DNA from: Pseudobdellovibrionaceae bacterium | GTDB lineage: Bacteria; Bdellovibrionota; Bdellovibrionia; Bdellovibrionales; UBA1609 | NCBI GenBank assembly: GCA_020635075.1 | Contig: JACKAM010000001.1 | Location: 434,001-498,000 of the forward strand | Direction: 5' to 3' | DNA: 64,000 nucleotides | Shown: positions 16,735 to 24,696 of the stretch, one piece after another | Numbering within the stretch: position 1 is the first letter of the stretch | How the letters are laid out: each line of letters begins with the position of its first letter | The notes under the pieces: generated by a model | Database searches by the model: none | Seen by the model: the letters and a program-made list of their open reading frames with translations, nothing else | Told to the model about the DNA's origin: nothing | Position numbers and translations under genes: made by a program

Positions 16735-16893
16735 GGAGATCAATATGGTTAAAACCGAGTTCGGCTTGGTGCTGGGTTGACACAACAGGCTGGATCCATA
16801 GATATGTCTGAGGTTTTAAGCTTGTTGATCGAAGGAGATCGAGCCTCGGAGCTGTGATGAGTAGATCGCCTTCAATTATCAAGGGGGCAAAGA
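16735..16893 (-). repeat. Dispersed 3'-end inverted repeat, copy C
   Basis: The arms are 16738-16756 (GATCAATATGGTTAAAACC) and 16812-16830. The apex differs from copies A and B and lacks the GCGCTC hairpin. The AAGGGGGCAA box at about 16881-16890 is 5 nt from the stop of the large lipoprotein gene on the minus strand, in the same relative orientation as in copies A and B. Confidence 0.75.
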
Positions 16894-16894
16894 T

Positions 16895-19800
16895 TTAGTT
16901 CTTACTGTCGAGATAGGCCCTAATCATGTGCCGTTCGGCAGTGGTGAGCTTGCTTTCAAAAATCAGTAGGGTGGAGAGGTTCATGTTTTGGAAGTTGGCG
17001 GAGCCGTTTTCGGCACCAATGTAAAAGTTCTCGGTGCCAATGGCCACAGCATTGGCGTCGCCATCTAAGTTGAGCAAGTTGTTGTCGCGGAACATGGCCT
17101 GCTCGCCGCCAATTTGATCGGAAACAAAGTTCCATCGGTAGTAGGTGGCGGTGTCGCCTCCCCAAGGTGCGGTGAGGGTGCCACCGGCGGCCGCGTCCAT
17201 GTTGATTTGGGCCAAGTTACTGCCATTGGGGACCTTTGCCGAAATGCCGTTACCAGCCGGATGATGGAAGAGAAATCCATCGCTACCTGTAGCTGTTGTT
17301 CTCATCACCGCAAAAACGTCCATTTGCCTCAAGGTGGTGGCATCGTTAAAGACTGCCCCACTGGTGGCGCCGTTAATCACCAGGCTGTCGGCGCTAAAGG
17401 CCACCACGTCCCGGCCACCATCGTTTTGCCACTGGACCGTACCGCTACTCTGTCTGGCCTCGTAGCCATTACCGGATTTATCCTTCCAACAGAGCACATT
17501 GTTACCGGGTGCGGTCACATTGGTCGAGCAACCGGCATCAGTGTAGAGTTTGCTGGTATCAGAACTATCCAGCCACAGACGCACATTGGAGAGCAGGGTG
17601 GGTCTTAACCACTTGTCGCGCAAGTACTCTTCCATGAGGTCAATTTCGCCCGCGCTGAGTGCGCGAGTAAAGACGATCAATTCTGCCACCTGGCCATCAA
17701 AGCCATTGGCATCAAATCCGCGACCTATCACTCCTTGTCCAGGACTTGAGATCTGGGTGGCGGTGGCATCGGTGTTGGTCAGACCATTGTGAAACACGGT
17801 TTTACCAGTGGAGTCGAGTTTTCCCCAAACCAGGGCGACCGAGGAATCAATTTGTCCAGGAGTGGTTACACTGAGGTCATTGGCGTACTGGCTCAAACGG
17901 AAAGATGTGTTGGCGTCAAATCCCATGTGGAGGCCTTGGTTGGCCACCGCTGACTGAGTTCCCATAAAGTAATTGTTCGCCGCTGTGGTGTCGCGATGGA
18001 CAACGGCGAAAATCGTGTACTCAGTGCTGTCCACAAGGGACTGGGCAAAGTTTAGGTAGTTGGTGCCGCCATCAAAATCCACCCCGGGAGCGCCGGCAAG
18101 CTCGGCGACCGATTGTTTCCAGGTGGGTTTGTTGGCGCCACTCTGGGTGGCGTTGTTTCCGTGTAGGGACTTGTCCTTCCAGCAGCCCACGCTCTCACCA
18201 TCACTGCTGACAATGCTGGTGCAATCGTTGGCTTGGTAAAGGGTATTGGCATCTTTGGCATCAAGCCACAGTTTCAACTTGTGATGCACAGGGAGTCCCA
18301 CACCATTTGCACCAAAGAGAACGGTTTCATCTTCCATCACACTGGAACCTTCAGCGGCCTCGTCAGACTCATAATAGGCTGCAAAGCCCACATTGGATTC
18401 AAAAATCGTCCCTTGGGGAACAGCCGTGAGTCGTCCAAAGTAAGGACTCAAAGGATTATTGCCGGTCTTACTCAAGGTCAGGGTGGTATGGCTGCCACCT
18501 GGTTGAAAAACCTGGATCGTGGCCGGTTGATCGGAGGCAAAGCTCACCCATTCGGCTAGGTGGTTAATGGCGTAGCGTTGTTTCATAAAGGCGCGAGGAA
18601 TAAAAGGTGAAGAGTCATAGCCGTCACTGTCAGCATTACTGCGGCCAATGATGGGATCGTTGGCTATCACGCGCGAGGCCGGCGAGCTGTACTGGGAGCC
18701 GTTACCGCCGGCCGACACAAAAACCCCTTCTGTCATGGTGCCGCTGCCGGTAGTGTTGTCGGATTCGTACCAGTTGTAACTGGTTGAAGCAGCGATCGTC
18801 GTGTACTGACCTGTGCGACTAGGAATGCCAATGATGTCGGTTGCGGGCGGCAAAATCGGCAGGTTGTCACTCACCCGATCATTGGCAGTGCCTTCAGAAT
18901 ACTGATAGGCAGTGATGGTTCCCGTGGAGGCAATTTTGTAACCCGCATTGTTCGGCATGCGATAAGTGGCAAAGCTTCCAGCGGTGACAGGGTCATTGTT
19001 GACGTGGGTGGCGGCGCCTTCAGTGATGGTAATATTGGTGTTTTCAAATGCATAGATGGTAATTACGTGTTCGGCATCCCGGCTGCCAACGGTAATGAAG
19101 TCCTTACCCGCCCAGTCGGGAGAGTTCCAGACAATGTTTCCCTGATTTTGGTCACTGCCACCGGCAATCAATCGGCCGGCGACAAAGATGGGCTTATCTG
19201 CAGTGATGACATCACCTACCGCACTGGCAAAGGTGAGAACCTGTCCGGCGTTGGCAGGACTTCCAGCAAGGGGAGAGCCATTGAGATTGATGGTGGTGTT
19301 GTCGTCGAGGGCAACAATGGCGCTGTCGGTGGCGCCGCCCAAGTTCATGGCGCTAAAGACAGTGGGATCAAAAAACGGATCATCAGGGGCGGTTTCCTGA
19401 GTGAGGACATTTGAGTAAGGAGAGTTGCCGCCGTTAAAGGAGCGCACGCGAAAGTCATAGCTGGTTGAGGCTAGGAGGCCGGTGACCGTGGCTGTGGTTC
19501 CCGCTCCCACTCCGTCACTGAAGACCAGCCAAGTGCCGGAGGAGGTCTCTTTGTATTCCACAAAATAATCGGTGATGGCCGCTCCGTTGTCATTGGGAGA
19601 GGACCAGGACAGATCGACACTGGACTTGGTACGACCGGCATAGGCGAGATCGGTGATGGCATCAGCGGGCTGGACAAAGCGCCAACCTCCACTGGTCACT
19701 GGTGTGGAGACAAGTCCGACTTCGTCAATGGCACGAACAGAGGTGTAGTAATAAACACCGTTGGAAACGGCAATACTCACACCGTCGACACCATCAACCG

Positions 19801-21403
19801 CCTGGTAGCTAGTGACTAAGGCCACATCTTTCCAATTGAGCACATCAGTGGCTCCAGGCGTGGTGCCAATGGCGTATTCGTAATTGATAAGGCTGCAATT
19901 TTCACTGGCCCCACTCCAACTGGCGGTTGCCGACTGGGTGGCATTGGCGTCACCCACCGTCGATGGCGATCCAGCAATGCTGGGTGCGGTGGTGTCGAGG
20001 CGAAATCCACTGAGGTGAGTGGCCGCTGACTCGTTGCCGGCGTTATCAATCACCTTCACCGAAGGCCAATAGACCGGCGCTCCGGCCGAACACTCGGTGA
20101 GGCTTAGACCCGTAAAGGTGTGAGAGGTACCCGTGTCGGGGTTCATGTAGACGACAGTTTCTTCTCCACCTGAGGTGGTGCCAAGGGCGACTTTGTAAGC
20201 AGCCACATCGGGGCTGGTGGATGCCGTCCAGCCAAGCAGCGGTGATGTGGCTGAGTTTGGAGCGAAACTCGAATTCAAAGTCAGAGCCGTCGCAGGATTG
20301 GGAGGTGTCAGGTCAAGATCATAGTTCACACTGGCCGTAGAACAGGCCGACACATTGCTAAAGCTATCTTCCTGCTGACCGTAAATGGTGTAACTGCCTT
20401 CTGTCAGGGCCGGGGCAAGAGTGATGTCAATGGTTGCGCCTGCCGCTGTGCCCGTTCCCACCTGGGTTGTGCATCCGGCATCACTGAACAGGTGAACCTG
20501 GTAGCCGCTGGTCACTCCCGAGGCGCGAATGGTGGGTGTGGTATTGTTACCTGGCGAAGTGGCAGGTGTCACCAATGAAAGTCCGGTTGGAGGATCGACA
20601 CTGAGAATGGTAAAGCTATTGGTGTCGACACTCAGAGGCCCGGTACCACCAGAACCTGAAGTGTCGGCCTTGGTGGCGCGAACAACCTTGCCTGTTCCCG
20701 AAGTATCTACACCCACAGCTTCAGTGGCGGTAAAGCTCACCACTCCGCCGGACAAGGCCAAGTTGGTAGTGCCAGTGAGACTTCCAGTGCCAGATTGTAA
20801 ACTCAAAGAGATGTTGGCCGAAGCATCGGGTCCAACCGTGACCATGTTGCCCCAGGAGTCTCTGAGTTCGTAGCTCAACAAAATGGCCTGCCCGGGGGCG
20901 TAACTTGCCACCGGTTGCTGGGTGATACTGAATAAAGCAGCGCCCCCGTTGTAAACACTGATGGGATTGGTGCTGGCGGTTAAGATTCCTGATGCACCAT
21001 TGGCGGGCTTGGAGACCACTAAGCTTTTGAGGCCCACTTGGGTGAAGTAAAGACCGGTGCCGGAGAAAGTTGCGATGCCGTTGACGGCATTGATGGTTGT
21101 CGTTCCAAACAACGGACCCGTTCCGCTGGCCATACTTACCGTCACGGGGGCTGTGGCATCGGGGCCTGAATTAATGGGGCCGCCTTGCCAGTCGCGAATG
21201 GCCACAGTGAAGGTGACTTCTTGGCCGGCGGCAAGATTGCTCGCGGGCTGGACAGCGACGACCATGATATTGGGTGGAATAACGTCTTCATCTTCGGTGG
21301 GTTGGCGACAGGCCGTTAGGGTCAGCAGGGCGAGACATAAAGCCCAGAGCTTTATGTGGCCAGTGAAGTTCGTGCTGTTAAGAGACTCAAACAAACGTTC
21401 CAT
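16895..21403 (-). CDS. Large surface lipoprotein with Ig-like, Fn3 and LamG-like domains
   Basis: The 1502-residue protein begins with a long signal ending in a lipobox (LTLTAC, Cys about residue 32). Two Ig-like repeats (about 45-265) follow, then several Fn3-like modules. The best Fn3 module is at about 580-670, with SSVDLSWSSPNDNGAAITDY. An unassigned region of about 340 residues comes next. Two LamG/concanavalin-like domains (about 1030-1260 and 1265-1500) each open with LWLDxxDxxxLY and a CWKDKSxxG motif. Such domain strings are usual in bacterial surface adhesins and carbohydrate- or host-binding proteins. No catalytic motif was found. The start lacks a strong ribosome binding site but is the only ATG that gives the signal peptide. 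The stop is adjacent to repeat copy C. Confidence 0.78.
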   Translation of the reverse strand: MERLFESLNSTNFTGHIKLWALCLALLTLTACRQPTEDEDVIPPNIMVVAVQPASNLAAGQEVTFTVAIRDWQGGPINSGPDATAPVTVSMASGTGPLFGTTTINAVNGIATFSGTGLYFTQVGLKSLVVSKPANGASGILTASTNPISVYNGGAALFSITQQPVASYAPGQAILLSYELRDSWGNMVTVGPDASANISLSLQSGTGSLTGTTNLALSGGVVSFTATEAVGVDTSGTGKVVRATKADTSGSGGTGPLSVDTNSFTILSVDPPTGLSLVTPATSPGNNTTPTIRASGVTSGYQVHLFSDAGCTTQVGTGTAAGATIDITLAPALTEGSYTIYGQQEDSFSNVSACSTASVNYDLDLTPPNPATALTLNSSFAPNSATSPLLGWTASTSPDVAAYKVALGTTSGGEETVVYMNPDTGTSHTFTGLSLTECSAGAPVYWPSVKVIDNAGNESAATHLSGFRLDTTAPSIAGSPSTVGDANATQSATASWSGASENCSLINYEYAIGTTPGATDVLNWKDVALVTSYQAVDGVDGVSIAVSNGVYYYTSVRAIDEVGLVSTPVTSGGWRFVQPADAITDLAYAGRTKSSVDLSWSSPNDNGAAITDYFVEYKETSSGTWLVFSDGVGAGTTATVTGLLASTSYDFRVRSFNGGNSPYSNVLTQETAPDDPFFDPTVFSAMNLGGATDSAIVALDDNTTINLNGSPLAGSPANAGQVLTFASAVGDVITADKPIFVAGRLIAGGSDQNQGNIVWNSPDWAGKDFITVGSRDAEHVITIYAFENTNITITEGAATHVNNDPVTAGSFATYRMPNNAGYKIASTGTITAYQYSEGTANDRVSDNLPILPPATDIIGIPSRTGQYTTIAASTSYNWYESDNTTGSGTMTEGVFVSAGGNGSQYSSPASRVIANDPIIGRSNADSDGYDSSPFIPRAFMKQRYAINHLAEWVSFASDQPATIQVFQPGGSHTTLTLSKTGNNPLSPYFGRLTAVPQGTIFESNVGFAAYYESDEAAEGSSVMEDETVLFGANGVGLPVHHKLKLWLDAKDANTLYQANDCTSIVSSDGESVGCWKDKSLHGNNATQSGANKPTWKQSVAELAGAPGVDFDGGTNYLNFAQSLVDSTEYTIFAVVHRDTTAANNYFMGTQSAVANQGLHMGFDANTSFRLSQYANDLSVTTPGQIDSSVALVWGKLDSTGKTVFHNGLTNTDATATQISSPGQGVIGRGFDANGFDGQVAELIVFTRALSAGEIDLMEEYLRDKWLRPTLLSNVRLWLDSSDTSKLYTDAGCSTNVTAPGNNVLCWKDKSGNGYEARQSSGTVQWQNDGGRDVVAFSADSLVINGATSGAVFNDATTLRQMDVFAVMRTTATGSDGFLFHHPAGNGISAKVPNGSNLAQINMDAAAGGTLTAPWGGDTATYYRWNFVSDQIGGEQAMFRDNNLLNLDGDANAVAIGTENFYIGAENGSANFQNMNLSTLLIFESKLTTAERHMIRAYLDSKN

Positions 21404-21649
21404 GGTTAATATTCTTATCGGATTTGCTTAAGGGCCGGTTAACCGCTCTGGGCGCGGTTCTCAGGATGAGACTGTGAGGGGGGAGGTGTTAGTTTTCAGT
21501 TAATTTGTGAGGATTTTTTGAAGGCAACATTCTCAATCTGACGGACAAATGTGAAGGATTCCCAATCTTTACAGGGTCAAGACGACGACCAAAATCAAAA
21601 ATAAATACAGTTTTGTGAGATTGATTGGAATCAGGCTTGGGACGGATGT
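21404..21649. other. Intergenic region upstream of the large lipoprotein gene
   Basis: This 246-nt stretch contains no supported gene. The part nearest the lipoprotein start is AT-rich and probably carries its promoter. No terminator hairpin was recognised for the 251-residue gene's neighbour. Confidence 0.35.
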
Positions 21650-22405
21650 CTAGTTGAGTTGCATCTGCAGGATAAGGCCGAGGGAGACATCGGAAATGGC
21701 ATAGTCGAAGTCGTTATGTTTGTAGGCCTCCTCACGCACCTGACCAATAAGGCCAAACAGGAATTCGTTTTGCTTGAGATTTTGCGTTGAGATGGTTTCG
21801 AAAACGGTTTTATTTTTGCGTCCAAAGAGAATAACAGCGGTGGCAGCAAGAGTGAAGTTGAGAGTCAGTTTTTCGTTATTCTCATCGGTGCCGCTACCAG
21901 TGCCTCCATTGAGTCGCATCATCAAATCCCAGTAACGGCTGGTGGCGCCGATTTGAAAGCCCGCAGTCACCACGCCGGTGGGGACTTGTTTGATTTCGTG
22001 GACGGTGGTCTGTCGGTCTTCAAGAATAAACAACTGCTTTTGCATGTAGCCCAGATCGAACATGACGTTACCAAAGCGCATGCGAAAGCCACCGATGTAA
22101 TTGGTTTGCGCCAGCGATGGGTTGACCAGGGTGCGGGTGTCGGCAATGTCATAGGTGTACTGGGCGGTTTCGCCACCGACATGGAAGGTGAGCCAATTGC
22201 TGATAAAAAACTCATTCTCCATCTTCACCCGGTAACCCGAGGTGGAAGTGATGCTGAAATTGGCCACCGTCTTGTGATTGCGGGCGAGGCTTGAGAGCTC
22301 CGCCATGGCGTCCACTTCCAAATAGTACTTGGCCTCAGCCCTCATGGAGACCAATGAGATCAGGGCCAGACTTAAGCCTAAGTAGAGAGGCAAACGAGTG
22401 AACAT
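21650..22405 (-). CDS. Probable outer-membrane beta-barrel protein
   Basis: The 251-residue product has a signal peptide (about residues 1-25, ending MRAEAK). It is followed by alternating polar/hydrophobic strands with aromatic ends, for example YLEVDAMAELSSL, YRVKMENEFFISN and FDLGYMQKQLFILE. This suggests an 8- to 12-stranded barrel. It ends in LGLILQMQLN, and barrel proteins often end in an aromatic residue, so the missing terminal Phe/Tyr is a point against a classical Bam substrate. I do not recognise a family. It stands alone between two intergenic gaps, on the same strand as its neighbours. Confidence 0.6.
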   Translation of the reverse strand: MFTRLPLYLGLSLALISLVSMRAEAKYYLEVDAMAELSSLARNHKTVANFSITSTSGYRVKMENEFFISNWLTFHVGGETAQYTYDIADTRTLVNPSLAQTNYIGGFRMRFGNVMFDLGYMQKQLFILEDRQTTVHEIKQVPTGVVTAGFQIGATSRYWDLMMRLNGGTGSGTDENNEKLTLNFTLAATAVILFGRKNKTVFETISTQNLKQNEFLFGLIGQVREEAYKHNDFDYAISDVSLGLILQMQLN

Positions 22406-22496
22406 GGTTCCAGTTTATCACTGGGAAATCGCCGGTGCTTGAACTCGGATCATCCTCTCTACCGAAGTTGGGTCCAGAACTTGCGGGGCGGTCCGG

Positions 22497-23603
22497 TTAG
22501 GGAACCCACACACCAATGCGGTAGCGGGAAATCTGTCTATAGCTGCCGGCCCACACCATCATGCTGTCTGGATTGCGGGGTTCAATGACGTACTCTTTGT
22601 TACCGTCCCGTTCTTCGACCAAGGATACGAAGGTCTTATGCCAGCGTCCTTGTTTGTCCTGTTCTTCGAACTCGTAAGACTGAAGGTACTTGGCCGGTCG
22701 CACGACGTTACTTGTATAGCGGCCGGTAGCGGGTCCGGTACGTACCAGCTCCAGTGCCTGACAGCGGTTTTCCACTCGGGCAAAAATGACCACATTTCGC
22801 GGATAGGACGTGTGGGGAACAAGAATGCCAGATAGTGTCTGCATGGAACCAAAAGTTTTGTCCGAAGTGGTGAGTCCCGCATCACACAGATACCGGGAAA
22901 CCATTTTAGCATTTAGGCCGCCCGGCAAATGAGCAGACTTGTTAAAAAGTACGTGAACAAAGCTGGCTATCTTGTCGGTGGATTCAAGGACATCATTATT
23001 GAAGTCATCGTACCAAACCCGAATCAGCGCCTCGTGAAGCATAAAGGCCAATTGGTCCCGATAGGGCAGACTGTGATAGAGATTGCGATCAACCAGTACA
23101 GTGAGGCTGTTGCGATCCTGTAGGGCCAGTCGGTGAATAACCCCGCGGACGCGCCAGGGGAGATAGACGACCCCACGGTCGCCCACCTCGGGCAGAGGAC
23201 CGTTGACCAGGTAAAAAGTGAGCTTGTCTAGGCCACCTAAGATTTTACTCATCACCGGCTCAGTAAAGCTGTCGGCTCCGGCCGGGAAATAGGTGGCGTC
23301 GAGCAGTCCCTGGTGGCGGGCCAATTCCCTTTCCAAGCCGTGGCGAAGTCCTTCAATTTCCGGATCAAGAATCTCAGAGTTGGGAATGCGCACCAAATCC
23401 AGAAATCGAACTCGGCCATTGTGTTCGACCAAAGTGTCACCTCCATTGCCCCGGTCATTTCCCAGATTGGTGACGACCCCGACTTGATCGGCTTTTTCAA
23501 GGGTAGTTTGTTGGGAATCTGCCTTGGGAGAATGGGCCCAGCTGATAACACTGAGGCTTGTTGCTGAGAAGAGAAGTGCACATTTTATTGCTACTCGGAT
23601 CAT
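22497..23603 (-). CDS. Secreted protein paired with a TIGR02147-type regulator
   Basis: The 368-residue protein has an N-terminal signal peptide (about residues 1-23, ending near SWAHS). The remainder is soluble, and I do not recognise a family. The sequence contains FMLHEALIRVWYDD at about residue 185. The HEA in a helix is reminiscent of the HExxH zinc motif, but the second histidine is absent, so a protease call is not supported. The start overlaps the stop of the TIGR02147-type gene by 4 nt, so the two are translationally coupled. In Bdellovibrionota and Fibrobacteres, TIGR02147 regulators are often next to secreted proteins of unknown role, as here. Confidence 0.65.
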   Translation of the reverse strand: MIRVAIKCALLFSATSLSVISWAHSPKADSQQTTLEKADQVGVVTNLGNDRGNGGDTLVEHNGRVRFLDLVRIPNSEILDPEIEGLRHGLERELARHQGLLDATYFPAGADSFTEPVMSKILGGLDKLTFYLVNGPLPEVGDRGVVYLPWRVRGVIHRLALQDRNSLTVLVDRNLYHSLPYRDQLAFMLHEALIRVWYDDFNNDVLESTDKIASFVHVLFNKSAHLPGGLNAKMVSRYLCDAGLTTSDKTFGSMQTLSGILVPHTSYPRNVVIFARVENRCQALELVRTGPATGRYTSNVVRPAKYLQSYEFEEQDKQGRWHKTFVSLVEERDGNKEYVIEPRNPDSMMVWAGSYRQISRYRIGVWVP

Positions 23604-24409
23604 TGAGAACTCCTTTTATTTCGATCAATTTGGCTGACGGGGACCAATTGCACGTTGAGGTTATAGACTTCTGTTTTTTCGCCCTCTTCGAGAAAGGCAC
23701 ACAGTTGACGTCTGAAAGTGCGGATCATTTTCTTAGCTGGTTCAATTTTTGACCTATCGATGGCCATGGTGATGGAAGTGATATCGCGATCAGCGAGCTC
23801 CACAGTTTCCAGACAGTCAATGGCTTGGCGGAGACTTTGCCGGTGAGAGCTGCGCAAAGCGGGTGACGCGATATCAGTAGGGGTGGTCAGGGATTTGTTG
23901 GTGGCCACCCATGCCCCATCTTTTTCCACTAAAAGATCCAGCCGGGTGAGACGCTCAATCGCACTCTTCACCTGAGTGACGGAAATCCCCAATCGCTGAG
24001 CGATCCATTTGGCGTCGGACTTAAAACCCCGCACTTCGGTGAGACTTAAAATGGCGAAGTGATACCAGTCCGCCAGAGCGTGAAAGTGATCCAGGGACAG
24101 CTGAATATAGTCGCCCGATGATTCAATTGAGTTTTCCATCTTGCCCTGAGGGGCCGCCATGCCTTTTCCACTTTGCTGGATGCGATTGAGCAGGGCTTGT
24201 TTGGCCTGGGGATCTAGCTCCAGGCGGTCAGCCAAATGACGGGCCATCTTATGGGTGATCGGGCGCTTTTGATTGAGGATTTCAGAAAGGCGACCCGGGG
24301 GAATCTGCAAAACCTGGGCAAAGGCTCTCAAGGAGAAAGAGGGGTTCCTCTTACGTCGAGCATCGTACTCTTCTTGCAGCCACAGGCGGGCACTTTGACC
24401 AGTGTTCAT
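23600..24409 (-). CDS. TIGR02147/DUF4423-family transcriptional regulator
   Basis: The 269-residue protein has an N-terminal helix-turn-helix (about residues 20-65) with SFSLRAFAQVLQIPPGRLSE and LNQKRPITHKMARHLADRL. Its C-terminal DUF4423 domain contains DWYHFAILSLTEVRGFKSD and a second winged-helix-like segment (about 140-180), ending near YNLNVQLVPVS. This matches the TIGR02147 family, which is expanded in Bdellovibrio and Fibrobacter relatives. The ATG at 24409 (MNTGQSARLW) gives the usual family length; the longer frame to 24532 would add 41 residues of non-domain sequence. It is first in a two-gene unit with the secreted protein downstream. The long hairpin at 24528-24636 lies upstream. 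Confidence 0.82.
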   Translation of the reverse strand: MNTGQSARLWLQEEYDARRKRNPSFSLRAFAQVLQIPPGRLSEILNQKRPITHKMARHLADRLELDPQAKQALLNRIQQSGKGMAAPQGKMENSIESSGDYIQLSLDHFHALADWYHFAILSLTEVRGFKSDAKWIAQRLGISVTQVKSAIERLTRLDLLVEKDGAWVATNKSLTTPTDIASPALRSSHRQSLRQAIDCLETVELADRDITSITMAIDRSKIEPAKKMIRTFRRQLCAFLEEGEKTEVYNLNVQLVPVSQIDRNKRSSQ

Positions 24410-24527
24410 AGGCCGAGAAGTAGGCCCATGAGCCAATGAGGTCAAAGCTCTTGGGAACAAAATGATCCCAAATCCTAGGGAACGGGTAGGGACTTCATGG
24501 GGGTGGCACTGGTATAGGGGGAGTTGT

Positions 24528-24636
24528 TTCAAAAAGGTTCAGGTCCTATTCGTGGATGCATGACGACATATTCAAATTCCCTTGGAATCTGAATATGTCG
24601 TCATGCATCCACGAATAGGACCTGGAACCTTTTTGA
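24528..24636. repeat. Long hairpin, family 2 copy 2
   Basis: The outer arms share about 30 nt with the hairpin at 13563-13658 (AGGTTCCAGGTCC...GGATGC-R-TGA), with one missing C in the left arm. The inner arms CGACATATTCA and TGAATATGTCG differ completely from copy 1 yet pair perfectly, followed by ATTCC/GGAAT and a 3-nt loop. It lies between the nirS terminator and the TIGR02147-type gene. Confidence 0.85.
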
Positions 24637-24638
24637 AA

Positions 24639-24668
24639 AAAACCCCTTCTGAATTCAGAAGGGGTTTT
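24639..24668 (-). terminator. Rho-independent terminator of nirS
   Basis: A 30-nt perfect palindrome (AAAACCCCTTCTGAA and its complement) starts 28 nt after the nirS stop. It provides a GC-rich stem and a T-tract on the minus strand. Confidence 0.85.
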
Positions 24669-24696
24669 AGCGGAAACTTCAGATGGAGAGATCTAA

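Larger units (their letters stand above)
13664..16737 (-). repeat. Tandem duplication of the S1 gene and its leader
   Basis: Positions 13664-15057 and 15360-16737 are clearly homologous over about 1.4 kb, including the 190-nt upstream leader (14867-15057 and 16550-16737), which is almost identical. Coding similarity falls off near the 3' end of the gene. About 300 nt of unrelated sequence (15058-15357) separates the units. The upstream border of the second unit, after CTCTGGA at about 16736, is exactly where dispersed repeat copy C begins. Confidence 0.85.

Noticed and set aside
22497..23603. Zinc protease call from the HEA-containing helix
   Set aside because: There is no HExxH motif, so metalloprotease activity is not supported.
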